From NCBI GenBank assembly GCA_948888345.1, contig CAQTPN010000103.1:1-5965 (forward strand): a DNA stretch of 5,965 nt. Reading direction: 5' to 3'. Shown here in pieces: positions 5,015 through 5,965 of the stretch. The position numbers and the translations under genes are program-made. A model generated the notes under the pieces. The model did no database searches. It saw only the letters and a list, made by a program, of their open reading frames with translations, and was not told where the DNA came from. Position 1 is the stretch's first letter; each line of letters starts with the position of its first letter. The DNA comes from an uncultured bacterium. GTDB lineage: Bacteria > Cyanobacteriota > Vampirovibrionia > Gastranaerophilales > Gastranaerophilaceae.

Positions 5015-5899
5015 TTATAAAAATTTTAAAATATCATCTTCATTTTTAACAATCTTTATCTTTGGTTCGCCTCTAAAAAACGTTATTTGCCTTTTTGCAA
5101 AATTTCTTGTTCTCTGTTTAATTTTATCAACCGCTTCTTCAATACTTTGATAAGCCCCATCCTGCAGTTCAAAAAATTCTTTAAAACCTATTGTATTTTC
5201 TAAAACTTCATTTCTTGAATATTTTGCAACAGCTCTTTCCCATTCATAATAAAGGCCGTTTTTTATCATCTCATCCACCCTGAAGTCTATTCTTTTATAA
5301 AGTTTTTCACGATTTTTTTCTTCTGTAAAATCGTTTGTAAACCATATAGAATTATATTTTACAGGTTCACGCTCTGCCTGTTCAATATTTTTCCCGAGAG
5401 TTTTTGCCATCTCGATAGCTCTTATTACACGCTCTTTATTATTTTTATGAATTTCAGATGCTCTTTTTTTATCAATTTCATTCAGCAGCTGCCAGAGTGT
5501 GTCATTGTCGTATTTTTCAAGCTCAAGGCGCAATTTTTTATCCGCGCCGATTTTTGGGAGTTCCTTTTCATCAAGCAGGCATTTTATGTAAAACCAGGTT
5601 CCTCCTGTTATAATTACAGGTTTATTTTTTGCTCTGATTTTTTCAATGGCAATTTTTGCATCATTTGCAAAATCTCCTGCACTATAAGGCTCTCCGGAGG
5701 GTTCTTTAATATCGATAAGGTGGTGAATTATCCCTTCCCTCTCGTCTAAATCAGGCTTAGCACTTACTATATCGAGTCCTTTATAGACAATTCTTGAATC
5801 AGCGCAGATGATTTCCGCGTTAATCTTCTTTGCAAGCCTGATTGCAAGAGCAGTTTTCCCCGATGCTGTCGGGCCTGTTATTACAATTATTTTGTCCAT
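5015..5899 (-). CDS. miaA: tRNA dimethylallyltransferase MiaA
   Basis: MiaA transfers the dimethylallyl group of DMAPP to N6 of A37 in tRNAs that read U-starting codons, giving i6A37, in the cytoplasm. Numbered from the ATG at 5899-5897 (294 residues), it has the P-loop GPTASGKT at 9-16, DSRIVYKGLDIVSAKP at 34-49 (containing the conserved Asp of the active site), HHLIDI at 59-64, TGGTWFYIKCLLD at 98-110 (with the conserved Gly-Gly-Thr), TIGFKEF at 236-242, and TRNFAKRQITFFR at 264-276 (the TR..AKRQ..W/FR tRNA-contact motif). The order and length fit the family (about 290-320). The position after GGT is Trp, where Gly is commonest. A TTG three codons upstream (5908-5906) could also start it, but neither start has a clear ribosome site; ATG gives the typical MDKIIVITGPTASGKT beginning. 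No promoter is clear in the last 66 bp of the window. Confidence 0.96.
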   Translation of the reverse strand: MDKIIVITGPTASGKTALAIRLAKKINAEIICADSRIVYKGLDIVSAKPDLDEREGIIHHLIDIKEPSGEPYSAGDFANDAKIAIEKIRAKNKPVIITGGTWFYIKCLLDEKELPKIGADKKLRLELEKYDNDTLWQLLNEIDKKRASEIHKNNKERVIRAIEMAKTLGKNIEQAEREPVKYNSIWFTNDFTEEKNREKLYKRIDFRVDEMIKNGLYYEWERAVAKYSRNEVLENTIGFKEFFELQDGAYQSIEEAVDKIKQRTRNFAKRQITFFRGEPKIKIVKNEDDILKFL

Positions 5900-5965
5900 A
5901 TAAATCAAATATTAACACAACAATATATGCTGCAAAATAAATTCTTAATATCATTGTAATAAATG

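Noticed and set aside
5900..5965. Promoter of miaA (TATATT-like hexamer near 5925)
   Set aside because: No -35 at a suitable spacing, and the upstream context is cut off, so miaA could equally be inside an operon.

Overview
The window looks like chromosomal DNA of low to moderate GC from a gut-type anaerobe. My best guess is the non-photosynthetic cyanobacterial relatives (Gastranaerophilales / Vampirovibrionia, 'Melainabacteria'). This rests on three things: a prepilin whose N-terminus and C-terminal 'DVNG.K.PN..GKD.F' signature match what I remember of that group, large Asn/Gln-rich proteins of no known family, and an anaerobe-type electron-transfer flavoprotein. It is an inference from remembered patterns; no marker gene is present.

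Layout. (1) Positions 1-710, minus strand: the 5' part of an electron transfer flavoprotein beta subunit gene (etfB), which runs off the left edge. (2) 711-873: a divergent intergenic region with an extended -10 promoter for etfB, a perfect 13-bp palindrome (787-799), and AT-rich -10-like hexamers before the next gene. (3) 874-3318, plus strand: a large 814-residue protein of unknown function, with Asn/Gln-rich ends, four hydrophobic segments and a three-unit 10-residue repeat. (4) 3327-3366: a perfect 40-bp palindrome that can act as a terminator on both strands, between convergent genes. (5) 3384-3992, minus strand: a type IV pilin-like (prepilin) protein with its own well-formed promoter. 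(6) 4086-4754, minus strand: a 222-residue Asn/Gln/Pro-rich protein with a single C-terminal membrane anchor and a basic tail, unknown function. (7) 4850-4985: a 136-bp nested inverted-repeat element with 24-bp terminal inverted repeats and two internal hairpins that are inverted copies of each other. (8) 5015-5899, minus strand: miaA, tRNA A37 dimethylallyltransferase.

How they fit together. etfB and miaA are ordinary housekeeping or metabolic genes. Between them sits a patch of three probable envelope genes (large Q/N-rich membrane protein, pilin-like protein, small tail-anchored Q/N-rich protein). I cannot give a function to either Q/N-rich protein; a shared role at the cell surface is speculation from position and composition. 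The most distinctive non-coding structure is the inverted-repeat element at 4850-4985, whose two hairpin arms differ by base changes that preserve pairing.
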